A DNA stretch of 64,000 nucleotides, taken from assembly GCA_934277545.1 (NCBI GenBank), contig CAKQUG010000007.1, positions 49,449 to 113,448 on the forward strand, in the 5' to 3' direction. The notes beneath the pieces are model-generated. The model made no database searches and was not told the DNA's origin. It saw nothing but the letters and a program-made list of their open reading frames with translations. This stretch comes from an uncultured Alphaproteobacteria bacterium (GTDB lineage: Bacteria > Pseudomonadota > Alphaproteobacteria > RF32 > CAG-239). Each line of letters starts with the position of its first letter. Positions within the stretch are counted from its first letter, which is position 1. The translations under genes were made by a program, and so were the position numbers. This document shows, piece by piece, positions 53,032 through 61,452 of this stretch.

Positions 53032-54375
53032 TTATTTACCTATACAAAAACTGCTGAATATTTTATCTAAAATTTCATCAACTTCCACCTGACCGGTAAT
53101 TTTACCAATAGCACGGCAAGCCAAACGAATATCCTCAGCTGACAATTCTATTTCTTTTTGTAAATTAAACCGCTCTAAATTATCCAAACATTCTAAAAGC
53201 GATTCTTTATAGCGCTGACGAGTTATCAGCTGCACCGAGCTTTTTTCATACATATTTTGGAAGGTCTCATAAATTTTATCGGTAATCGTATTTATATTTT
53301 TATTTTCTTTAGCTGAAATTAAAATGCAGCCTCTAACTTGTAATTTTTCTTGCAGCTCTGCCGATATTTTATCCATTTTATTGGCAACCAACACATAAGG
53401 CACCTTTATAGATTTTATATAATCAGCAAAAATATCTGCGCAATCATTTTGTGCGTCAAACATAAACAAGCAATAATCAGCCTCGGCAATTTTATCTTTT
53501 GCCAATTTAATACCGATTTGTTCAATCTTATCGGATGAATTTCTTAAGCCCGCAGTATCGGAAAAAATTACAGGAAAGCCCTTTAAGTCAACATACGCTT
53601 CAATAACATCACGGGTTGTTCCGGCAATATCTGAAACGATAGCCACGTTTCTTTTAACAATCGCATTGATAAGACTTGACTTACCGGCATTTGTCGGTCC
53701 GGCAATAACAACCTTAAACCCCTCGCGCAAACGTTCTTCAACATTATTTTTTTGCAAGTGCGATTTTATTTCTTCCGCAACTTTAAATACACCGTTTTCA
53801 ATTTTTTGCACCGTATCCTGCGGAATATTTTCATCCGGAAAATCAATATAGGCCTCAATATAAGACAGAACTGAAACCAAGCGAGAGCGCCAATCATTGT
53901 ATAAATCAAACAAAGTTCCACCCATTTGCTGCAAAGCAACTTTTTGCTGCAACGACGTTTCGGCGTCAATCAAATCTGCTAAGCCATCCGCTTCGGTTAA
54001 ATCCATTTTGCCGTTATAAAACGAGCGGCGAGAAAATTCTCCCGGCTCAGCCAACCGAAAACCGGGCAAAGCGGATAAGGCTTCTAAAAAACTACGAATG
54101 ACGGCTTTTGAACCATGGCAATTTATTTCAACCGTATCTTCACCGGTAAACGACGCCGGAGACTTAAAAGCAACCAGCAGCGAATTATCTAATGTTTCAC
54201 GTGAAACAGGATTATAAAATTTAGTCAAATACATTTTGCGGCTGACAATTTTTGCCGCATCCAAATCGGTCATTTTTGAAATAACCTCAAAAGCATTTGA
54301 TCCGGAAACACGAATTACCGCCACTCCGGATTTTCCGAAAACAGTTGATAGAGCATAAATCGTTTTATTATCCAT
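53032..54375 (-). CDS. mnmE: tRNA modification GTPase MnmE
   Basis: The 447-residue protein has the N-terminal folate-binding domain (TIYALSTVFGKSGVAVIRVSG), a GTPase inserted in the helical domain (GPTNAGKSSLINAI, DTAGLRNS, NKMD) and the C-terminal FCIGK with the essential Cys. It partners MnmG in wobble-uridine modification. AAAAAAAGGAATAAAA precedes the ATG. A parS site lies near its 5' end. Confidence 0.98.
   Translation of the reverse strand: MDNKTIYALSTVFGKSGVAVIRVSGSNAFEVISKMTDLDAAKIVSRKMYLTKFYNPVSRETLDNSLLVAFKSPASFTGEDTVEINCHGSKAVIRSFLEALSALPGFRLAEPGEFSRRSFYNGKMDLTEADGLADLIDAETSLQQKVALQQMGGTLFDLYNDWRSRLVSVLSYIEAYIDFPDENIPQDTVQKIENGVFKVAEEIKSHLQKNNVEERLREGFKVVIAGPTNAGKSSLINAIVKRNVAIVSDIAGTTRDVIEAYVDLKGFPVIFSDTAGLRNSSDKIEQIGIKLAKDKIAEADYCLFMFDAQNDCADIFADYIKSIKVPYVLVANKMDKISAELQEKLQVRGCILISAKENKNINTITDKIYETFQNMYEKSSVQLITRQRYKESLLECLDNLERFNLQKEIELSAEDIRLACRAIGKITGQVEVDEILDKIFSSFCIGK
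54193..54208. other. parS site 3 (perfect), inside mnmE
   Basis: TGTTTCACGTGAAACA. The three sites span about 4.1 kb and lie on one side of parAB. Confidence 0.95.
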
Positions 54376-54515
54376 TTTTATTCCTTTTTTTCAGACACTC
54401 CCATTAAACGCTATTTTTTGGCCGCACAAAGCAATTTACAGTTTTGATGATAGATTTATCATTTTTTGCAAATAACCCGTCTTAAAACGCATTTGACGAA
54501 GACATTTTTTGACAG

Positions 54516-56459
54516 CTATCTACCGCGACGCCCTTGTTGAATTTTTTGCAAGGCGGAATTTTGCCCTCCGTTTTGACCTATCGCTTGCTGACATTTTTGT
54601 AAATCTGCCACCGGAATATCTTTTAATTTCGACAACTCCTTAAAATCTGTCGGCACAGCGCCAAGCATTTTGCGGTTAGTTTTAACACAGGCTACATATA
54701 ATTTCAAGGCTTGCTCTTTAGACAGTGTATCCTTAAACATAACCGGACGATTTTTGTTAGTCGGTTCCTGCAGCAATTTTACATAGGCGTCATATTGCGC
54801 GTCTTTGCCCATTTGCACTTTATCTTTGGCCGTATAGCGAATTTTAGCTTCCTTGATGGCAAAAGAATATTCATCTTCGTTATTGGCAATTTCTTTATAA
54901 CCGTCAAATTTACTCCAATACGCCTCAATATCCCTGCTCCATACCGCCGGATTACGAGGCTTTGCCGGTGGTGTTGCGGCATTAGGAGTGCGATCTTCAG
55001 CTAAATCAGAAATTTCAATTCCGTTAATATTGCTTACTAATCTGGATTTATGCAAATTATCACGCATTAAAGATTTTGCGTCTTCAACCAAATCCGGATT
55101 TATTAAACCGCGGTTTTTATCACGATTAAATTCGGCTAAACGTCTGGCAAGAATTTGTTGGCAAGGGTTAATAATATTGACAATATTATCGTTATTGATT
55201 GCAACTTCTTGAGAATTATCAATATACGGCGTAAAATTTTTTGCTTCATATTTTTTAGTCTGCGGATTGTAAAGATTAAAACGATACAACAAAGATCGTT
55301 GCTTAAAAAAATCAGAACGGTCATTATCCGCTTCAGCGCTTAACGGAAATTTATCCGCCTGCAATTTCATATTTCTGACAAACTGCCCGCTATCGTAGTG
55401 TTTACGATGATGGTACTCAAATGAACGAAAAGAAGCATCCAGCAAGGTTTTGGGATTTTGAACATAAGAAAAACGAGCATTTTCAGGCATTCTCTGCATA
55501 GCACTTACCAGTTCATTAGCTTCTGCGTCAAACATACTAAAATCTTTTGGATTGCCTTTTTTTAAATATAAATTTACGGCATTTACAATTTGAGACAAAT
55601 AAGCACTACGCTCATCTTCCACCCCTAAACGGTAATAATCTTGAACCGAAAGTCTTTTACTATTTTTTTTCAGTTCAAAACCGGACATCAAAACTTTATT
55701 TTTTATATGTACCAATTCATGCTTTAGCAACAACATTCTTGTTTCTCTTGTCCGTCTTTCTTCTGCATAAAACGTAAATAAACTTTTTTCTTTAGCATTA
55801 GATATGGTATTGATAAATTGCCTAATATCAAGCCCCGGATTAGCGCGGCGACCATTTTCAAACGCGCTGATTAAACGGGTTAAGGTTGCATATTCTGCCG
55901 GCTGAAAAGTAAAATGATTACGAACAAATTTAACCAATTTGTCTTTTACATTCACAGAAGCAAGACGCGGATTAAAATTTAATGCTTCATATTTTTGGCT
56001 GTCTGCATTAAAATAAACATCATAATCATCATCTACCGGATTCATTGTAAAGCCTAGATTTTTAATCAATTCCGGAATTTCGGCATCGTCAATGCTGTTA
56101 TCAAAATGTATGGTATTTGGTTTTAATGCAATGTTTGACGGACAATTATTATTAGTTTGGATATTATTTTGATAGTTCTGCGGATTTTTCACAAAATCAA
56201 AGTGATTGATTTCTCTTTCCAGAAAATCAGTATTTTTACCATCAATATGCGTAAAAAAATCACGCTCTAACGAACCGGAACAAACCCCAACTGACACAAA
56301 ATCATTATATTTTTTAAAAAAATCATTATATGTAATATTTTCGCACAACTGCTCGTACAATCGCATTTTTCGGCTTTTTTCCGCAATATTGCCATAATCC
56401 AGCGATACCGCAATCACATGATTGTCCGACGTTGTCAGTAATAAAGTTTCTTGAGCCAT
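54516..56459 (-). CDS. Large protein with HExxH motif, candidate zinc metallopeptidase
   Basis: The 647-residue protein has no recognised full-length family. Residues 247-251 are HELVH in a helix (RMLLLKHELVHIKNKV), followed 30 residues later by GVEDERSAYL, where Glu281 or Glu283 could be the third zinc ligand; this fits the gluzincin-like layout. A phrase recurs, KYEALNFNPRL near 157 and KYEAKNFTPYI further on, suggesting duplicated segments. No signal peptide or membrane helix is seen. AAGGGGAC precedes the ATG. It follows the Cys-rich gene by 60 nt on the same strand. Confidence 0.7.
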   Translation of the reverse strand: MAQETLLLTTSDNHVIAVSLDYGNIAEKSRKMRLYEQLCENITYNDFFKKYNDFVSVGVCSGSLERDFFTHIDGKNTDFLEREINHFDFVKNPQNYQNNIQTNNNCPSNIALKPNTIHFDNSIDDAEIPELIKNLGFTMNPVDDDYDVYFNADSQKYEALNFNPRLASVNVKDKLVKFVRNHFTFQPAEYATLTRLISAFENGRRANPGLDIRQFINTISNAKEKSLFTFYAEERRTRETRMLLLKHELVHIKNKVLMSGFELKKNSKRLSVQDYYRLGVEDERSAYLSQIVNAVNLYLKKGNPKDFSMFDAEANELVSAMQRMPENARFSYVQNPKTLLDASFRSFEYHHRKHYDSGQFVRNMKLQADKFPLSAEADNDRSDFFKQRSLLYRFNLYNPQTKKYEAKNFTPYIDNSQEVAINNDNIVNIINPCQQILARRLAEFNRDKNRGLINPDLVEDAKSLMRDNLHKSRLVSNINGIEISDLAEDRTPNAATPPAKPRNPAVWSRDIEAYWSKFDGYKEIANNEDEYSFAIKEAKIRYTAKDKVQMGKDAQYDAYVKLLQEPTNKNRPVMFKDTLSKEQALKLYVACVKTNRKMLGAVPTDFKELSKLKDIPVADLQKCQQAIGQNGGQNSALQKIQQGRRGR

Positions 56460-56519
56460 TACCTGTCCCCTTGTTATTTTGATTTAATTTAGCATGATTT
56501 TGACAAAAAATCAACAGAA

Positions 56520-57083
56520 TTAGCGACCATTCTCGCGGCCGGACAAGGAATTTTGTAGCGTTTGCTGGTATTCCTGATAATGCAAATCTAATTCATGACG
56601 AATGTTACGCAACAAAGAATCATCTTTTGGTGCACGGTCTATTGCTTGCAACAAAGAATCTCCGCTGCGGCTTTTCAGCACCGTCAACATCATATTGCGC
56701 TCGGTATTATCCAAAACCATAAACAAGTTGATAACCAGATTATTTAAATATGTATTGCCGTCCAACGGCGGTCTTGAGCCAAATTTATCTGTTAAAAAAG
56801 CAGAAAACTTCTGACGCAACGCCTCTTCTTCCCGACGCTTACCCAGCTCTATTTCATTATGTTTAACCACGGCTTTCTGCCACATTTCTATACGATTATC
56901 AAGCGTTAGTCCCAATGATTGATAAGAAGCCATGCGCTGTTCCGGATTCATGCACTCTTCACACTTTTGCGGCATTTTGGCAACTTGCTGCAGTGCTCGT
57001 TTGAATAACTCGCAAAAAGTGTTATTGGCTTTCAAAAACGGACAATATTCAGGACATTTTTTATGAATTTCGGCTTCTGACAT
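56520..57083 (-). CDS. Protein of unknown function with Cys-rich N-terminus
   Basis: The 187-residue protein has six Cys in its first 44 residues (KKCPEYCPFLKANNTFCELF, KCEECMNP), a layout that could bind zinc or a cluster. The rest is helical and charged, with segment TYLNNLVINLFMVLDNTERNMMLTVL the most hydrophobic. GAGGAG precedes the ATG. It lies directly upstream of the HExxH protein and may be cotranscribed with it. No family is recognised. Confidence 0.7.
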   Translation of the reverse strand: MSEAEIHKKCPEYCPFLKANNTFCELFKRALQQVAKMPQKCEECMNPEQRMASYQSLGLTLDNRIEMWQKAVVKHNEIELGKRREEEALRQKFSAFLTDKFGSRPPLDGNTYLNNLVINLFMVLDNTERNMMLTVLKSRSGDSLLQAIDRAPKDDSLLRNIRHELDLHYQEYQQTLQNSLSGRENGR

Positions 57084-57137
57084 ATAATTCTCCTCAATGA
57101 AGTCAGTTTAGTGCAAAAATGCTTAAATTTCAATAAA

Positions 57138-57160
57138 GAAAAGCGCCACAAGGGCGCTTT
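57138..57160 (-). terminator. Terminator after typA
   Basis: AAAGCGCC (57140-57147) pairs with GGCGCTTT (57153-57160) around a 5-nt loop; on the minus strand TTTTCTTTATT follows. It lies 6 nt beyond the typA stop. Confidence 0.85.
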
Positions 57161-57165
57161 ATTTT

Positions 57166-58989
57166 TTATTCTGCTGTTTCCGGTTTGGCGCGTTTGCGGG
57201 CAATCGGATCAAGAATACGTTTTCTTAAACGCAATGACTTTGGTGTAACTTCCAAAAGCTCATCAGACTGGATATAGGCTAAAGCCTGTTCCAAACTTAA
57301 TTTACGCGGCGGAATAAGGTCAATAGCCTCATCTTTACCGGCAGCGCGAATATTGGTCAACTGCTTAGATTTTGTCGGGTTTACTTCAATATCATTGTAT
57401 TTTGTATGCTCGCCGATAATCATGCCGACATAAACCGGACTATTATGTTCTACAAACATTGGACCACGGTCTTGCAATTTCCACAATGAATAAGCAATTG
57501 CCTGCCCGTTTTCACTGGAAATCATCACACCGTTGCGGCGGTCTTCAATTTCGCCTTTATATGGCTCAAAAGCATAGAAAATACGGTTCATCACACCGGT
57601 TCCACGCGTGTCAGTCAAAAATTCGGAATGATAACCGATTAAACCACGAGACGGAGCATGGAATATAAGACGTACTTTATTGCCGACTTGAGACGGAATC
57701 ATTTCTACCAATTCAGCACGGCGTTTGCTCAATTTTTCGACCACAGCACCGGAAAATTCTTCATCAACATCAACCACAACTTCTTCAACCGGCTCTAAAA
57801 GCTGACCGTTTTCATCACGCTTCATAATAACACGCGGACGAGAAATTGAAAGTTCAAAACCTTCGCGGCGCATGGTTTCAATCAAAACACCAAGCTGCAA
57901 CTCACCGCGACCGGCAACTTCAAAAGTATCCGAGTTGTCCGTGCGGGAAATTTTCAAAGCAATATTGCCTTCCGCCTCTTTTTCCAAACGCGCCCAAATC
58001 ACACGAGAAGTTACTTTATCCCCTTCTTTACCGGCTAACGGAGAATCATTTACGGAGAAAGTCATAGCCAATGTCGGCGGGTCAATCGGCTGAGCTTTAA
58101 TAAAGTCTTTTACATCTACTTCCGGAGCACAGATAGTATCGGCTACCGTACCTTTAACAATACCGGCAACAGCCACAATATCTCCGGCATGAGCCGAATC
58201 CAAAGCTACACGCTCTAAGCCTTTATAAGCCATAATTTTGGTAATTTTAGCGCGTTCAACTTCGCCATGTTCGTTAATAACCTTTACGGCATCATTTACT
58301 TTTACGCTGCCGCTTTGAATTTTACCGGTTAAAATACGACCGACGAATTTATCGGATTCCAAAGTTGTCGCCAACATTCTAAACGGCTTGTCCGGCTCAC
58401 AAACCGGTTCGCTGACATAAGATAAAATTGTTTCAAACAACGGAGTCAAATCCTTATGTTCATCAGCCAAGTCACGAACAGCCCAACCATTGCGTCCTGA
58501 AGCGTACAAAATAGGGAAGTCCAACTGCTCATCATTAGCATTCAAGCTGACGAACAAATCAAAAATTTCATTCAAAACTTCGTCCGGACGAGCATCGGGT
58601 TTATCCGCTTTATTGATGACAACAATAGGTTTTAAGCCGATTTTAAGAGCTTTACCCAAAACGAATTTAGTTTGCGGCATTGGTCCTTCTGAAGCGTCAA
58701 CCAGCAACACCACGCCATCAACCATAGATAAAATACGTTCAACCTCTCCGCCAAAGTCAGCGTGTCCCGGAGTGTCTACAATGTTTATATGAGTACCGTG
58801 CCAATCAACTGAAGTACATTTAGAAAGAATGGTAATACCTCTTTCACGCTCCAATGCGTTACTATCCATAACGCAGTCGGCTACTTTTTGATTATCGCGG
58901 AATGTACCGCTTTGGCGCAACAGCCCGTCAACAAGCGTGGTTTTACCGTGGTCAACGTGGGCGATGATGGCAATGTTTCTCATACTCAT
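57166..58989 (-). CDS. typA: Translational GTPase TypA/BipA
   Basis: The 607-residue ribosome-associated GTPase has the G1 motif AHVDHGKTTLVDGLL, switch DTPGHADFGGEVERIL, NKADKPDARPDEV, the beta-barrel domain 2 and the C-terminal domain with RGTGVMNRIFYAFEPYKG. It acts in ribosome assembly and stress or cold adaptation. AAAGGAAAT precedes the ATG. It is flanked by terminators on both sides and probably transcribed alone. Confidence 0.98.
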   Translation of the reverse strand: MSMRNIAIIAHVDHGKTTLVDGLLRQSGTFRDNQKVADCVMDSNALERERGITILSKCTSVDWHGTHINIVDTPGHADFGGEVERILSMVDGVVLLVDASEGPMPQTKFVLGKALKIGLKPIVVINKADKPDARPDEVLNEIFDLFVSLNANDEQLDFPILYASGRNGWAVRDLADEHKDLTPLFETILSYVSEPVCEPDKPFRMLATTLESDKFVGRILTGKIQSGSVKVNDAVKVINEHGEVERAKITKIMAYKGLERVALDSAHAGDIVAVAGIVKGTVADTICAPEVDVKDFIKAQPIDPPTLAMTFSVNDSPLAGKEGDKVTSRVIWARLEKEAEGNIALKISRTDNSDTFEVAGRGELQLGVLIETMRREGFELSISRPRVIMKRDENGQLLEPVEEVVVDVDEEFSGAVVEKLSKRRAELVEMIPSQVGNKVRLIFHAPSRGLIGYHSEFLTDTRGTGVMNRIFYAFEPYKGEIEDRRNGVMISSENGQAIAYSLWKLQDRGPMFVEHNSPVYVGMIIGEHTKYNDIEVNPTKSKQLTNIRAAGKDEAIDLIPPRKLSLEQALAYIQSDELLEVTPKSLRLRKRILDPIARKRAKPETAE

Positions 58990-59020
58990 TATTTAAATTT
59001 CCTTTTTTTCAAATCTCGGC

Positions 59021-59054
59021 AAAAAAGCTGCGCGGAAAACTCCTTCCCACGCGC
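59021..59054 (-). terminator. Terminator after trkA
   Basis: On the minus strand GCGCGTGGGAA pairs with TTTTCCGCGC (2-nt bulge) and is followed by AGCTTTTTT. It ends the dusB-trkA unit before typA. Confidence 0.8.
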
Positions 59055-59122
59055 TTAAAGTTACCTGACAATAGCGCATTTTTTTTAAATTTCAAGAGTT
59101 TTTACGCTTTAATTTTAGATAT

Positions 59123-60490
59123 TTAACGATAAAAAATCCGCTCAACCGCTTTAATTTCCGCTGGAGAAACATACACTATCAACTTATCATCATCCTGCAA
59201 TTTATAATCATTCGGATTATAAATAAAATCATCACCGTTTTTAACAACTAAAACCGCACTATTTTCCGGCATACCGAGCTCAGCAATGGTTTGTCCGGCG
59301 TTCACACTGTCGGCACCGAGGCGAATTTCCCAAATTTCCCCCATTTCCCGTCCCAAAGCATAGGCTTCGTTAATGCGGGCACGTCGCAAATATTGCAGAA
59401 TACCGGAAATGGTGATAACCGAGCGGTCAATAATCGTATTGTTGCGGATATTGGTCGCCAATAAATTATATTCTTTGGAATTGATTAAAGAAACCGCCTG
59501 CGTGTCTTTGTTTTTTGACGCCAGCAACGATATAAGCAAATTATCCTTATCTTTCTCGGTTACGGAAATGCTGATGTCTGAAGACGCAAATCCGGCATCC
59601 TCCAAAATACCGTCGCTCATCATTTCTCCGGCAATAACCGAGGCTTTATTGAGTTTTTCTGCTAATTTATGCGCCTTTTCCAGGTCATTTTCCACAATAC
59701 AGCAACTTATGACATTATCATCATTTTCCAACTGTGAAGCCAAATAATAAGAAATCGCATTCGCTCCGAAAATCACAGCCTTTTCATACGGATTATGGTC
59801 AACGCCGAACAAACGCATTACCTCCATGTTGCGTTCGGGCGGGCAGGCGACATAAATTAAATCGTTGCGCTGCAGATATATCTCTTCTTTACCGACCAAA
59901 ATGCGGTGATTTCCGCGCAAAATCATTACTACAGCCGCCGATAGTTCAGCTAATTTATTGTTAATATGGCTAAGCGAAAATTTCATAAACGGAACATCGG
60001 TATCCTTTTGGCGGAATCCGAATATATTTACGGTTTCGTTCAAAAACTGATAAACGGCCATGCTTCCCGGAAGTTTAAACAATCCAAGCAAAAACTCGGC
60101 TATTTCAATATCAGGTGTAATAACCAAATCAACCGGCAGACTTTTTTCATTGTAAAGTTTATTCCACAGCGGATTTAAAAAATACTGCGAATCCACGCGA
60201 GCGATTTTACGCGGAACACCAAACAAAGTATAGGCTACCTGGCACGCCACCAAATTAACCTCGTCATTTTCGGTTACAGCTATCATCATATCGGCTTTTT
60301 TCATACCGACCGATTCCTGAATATCGGGATTTGATATGGTTCCCACCACCGGTTGCACATCATATTCTTTGGAAATTTCATCAAGTTTGGCAGCGTCCGG
60401 ATCAACCACAATAATATCATTGTTACCCAAACTCAAATATCCGACCAAACTTTTTCCAACGCTTGAAGCGCCGCCGATTATAATTTTCAT
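59123..60490 (-). CDS. trkA: Trk potassium-uptake regulatory protein TrkA
   Basis: The 455-residue cytoplasmic protein has two RCK units. Each has a Rossmann N-domain (MKIIIGGASSVGKSLVGYLS with VVDPDAAKLDEIS; then AVIFGANAISYYLASQLE) and a C-domain (about 140-220 and 375-450). It binds NAD(H) or ATP and gates the TrkH/TrkG channel, which is not in this window. Its ATG overlaps the dusB stop by 4 nt, so translation is coupled. Confidence 0.95.
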   Translation of the reverse strand: MKIIIGGASSVGKSLVGYLSLGNNDIIVVDPDAAKLDEISKEYDVQPVVGTISNPDIQESVGMKKADMMIAVTENDEVNLVACQVAYTLFGVPRKIARVDSQYFLNPLWNKLYNEKSLPVDLVITPDIEIAEFLLGLFKLPGSMAVYQFLNETVNIFGFRQKDTDVPFMKFSLSHINNKLAELSAAVVMILRGNHRILVGKEEIYLQRNDLIYVACPPERNMEVMRLFGVDHNPYEKAVIFGANAISYYLASQLENDDNVISCCIVENDLEKAHKLAEKLNKASVIAGEMMSDGILEDAGFASSDISISVTEKDKDNLLISLLASKNKDTQAVSLINSKEYNLLATNIRNNTIIDRSVITISGILQYLRRARINEAYALGREMGEIWEIRLGADSVNAGQTIAELGMPENSAVLVVKNGDDFIYNPNDYKLQDDDKLIVYVSPAEIKAVERIFYR

Positions 60491-61449
60491 GGCACTAACT
60501 CCGCAAAATAGTCATTTATCAACTTTTCTGCCGCTGTAAACTCTGTCAATTTTGTATATTGTTCGCGAAACTTTTTAGCCTCATACAAACTGCGAACATA
60601 CCAACCGACGTGCTTGCGAGACACGGCTATTCCCGCCTTTTCGCCATAATAATCCATAAGCAAACGCAAATGATTTAACAGCATTTCTTTTATTTGCAAT
60701 ATAGTCGGTTCCGCCGGCAGCACACCGTTTTGCAAATATTCATGCGTTTGATTTAACAGCCACGGATTGCCCAAAACCGCACGTCCCAACATTACACCGT
60801 CAACACCGCTTTCTTCCATACGCTGCTTGGCTTTTTGCGGCGAATCTATATCCCCGTTGCCGATAACCGGAATTTTAACGCTTTCTTTCACGGCTTTAAT
60901 AATGTTCCAATCCGCTTCCCCGCTGTAACCTTGAGCTCTTGTGCGTCCGTGTACGGTTATGTATGACGCGCCGCTTTCCTCGCACATTTTGGCAAATTCA
61001 ACCGCGTTTATATGCTCGTTATCCCAGCCTTTGCGAAACTTTACACTAACACTGAGCGGCGTTGCTTTTACCACCGCTTCAATAATTTTTGCCGCCCGCG
61101 GCAAGTCTTTCATCAGCGCTGAACCGGACTCGTTATTGACAATTTTTTTGACCGGACACCCCATGTTTATATCCAGCGAGCGAGCACCTAAATCTGCAAT
61201 CAATTTTGCTGCATCTGCAAATAAATCAGCGTCGTTGCCCACCAACTGCACCACAACCGGATATTTTTCGGAACGCACGTCGGCAATTTGCCAGCTTTTA
61301 GGATTTTTCCGCTGCAACGCATTGATTGCAGCCATTTCCGCATACATATTGCCTTTGCCGCAAGCCGTTAAAATTTGTCGAAACGGCCTATCCGTAACTC
61401 CTGCCATCGGCGCTAAAAAAACAGGACTGTCAAATCCGCAAAAAGCCAT
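60487..61449 (-). CDS. dusB: tRNA-dihydrouridine synthase B
   Basis: The 320-residue FMN enzyme reduces tRNA uridines to dihydrouridine. It has FLAPMAGVTDRPFRQI, the active-site Cys in DINMGCPVKKIVN, VKFRKGWD, TVHGRTRAQGYSG and the GNGDI, GVMLGRAVLGNPWL flavin-binding segments. In many Alphaproteobacteria ntrB-ntrC-ntrY-ntrX follow dusB; here trkA follows directly. It lies 3 nt after the coiled-coil gene. Confidence 0.96.
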   Translation of the reverse strand: MAFCGFDSPVFLAPMAGVTDRPFRQILTACGKGNMYAEMAAINALQRKNPKSWQIADVRSEKYPVVVQLVGNDADLFADAAKLIADLGARSLDINMGCPVKKIVNNESGSALMKDLPRAAKIIEAVVKATPLSVSVKFRKGWDNEHINAVEFAKMCEESGASYITVHGRTRAQGYSGEADWNIIKAVKESVKIPVIGNGDIDSPQKAKQRMEESGVDGVMLGRAVLGNPWLLNQTHEYLQNGVLPAEPTILQIKEMLLNHLRLLMDYYGEKAGIAVSRKHVGWYVRSLYEAKKFREQYTKLTEFTAAEKLINDYFAELVP

Positions 61450-61452
61450 ATA

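Larger units (their letters stand above)
48615..53790 (-). repeat. Ten oriented copies of the word GTATTTAAA
   Basis: Copies read GTATTTAAA on the minus strand at 48615, 49763, 49836, 50536, 51240, 51513, 52351, 52981, 53013 and 53782 (first plus-strand base). Only three more were found in the window (8313, 41929, 45185) and none in the opposite orientation. Three copies share TTGAAAAC-N2-TGTATTTAAA (48615, 49763, 53782). Eight lie in coding sequence of five genes and two in the mnmG-mnmE gap. Role unknown. Confidence 0.6.

Noticed and set aside
47820..54515. Chromosomal origin (oriC) inside the window
   Set aside because: No cluster of TTATCCACA-type DnaA boxes, AT-rich unwinding block or dnaA/hemE boundary was seen; parS and gene order only show proximity.
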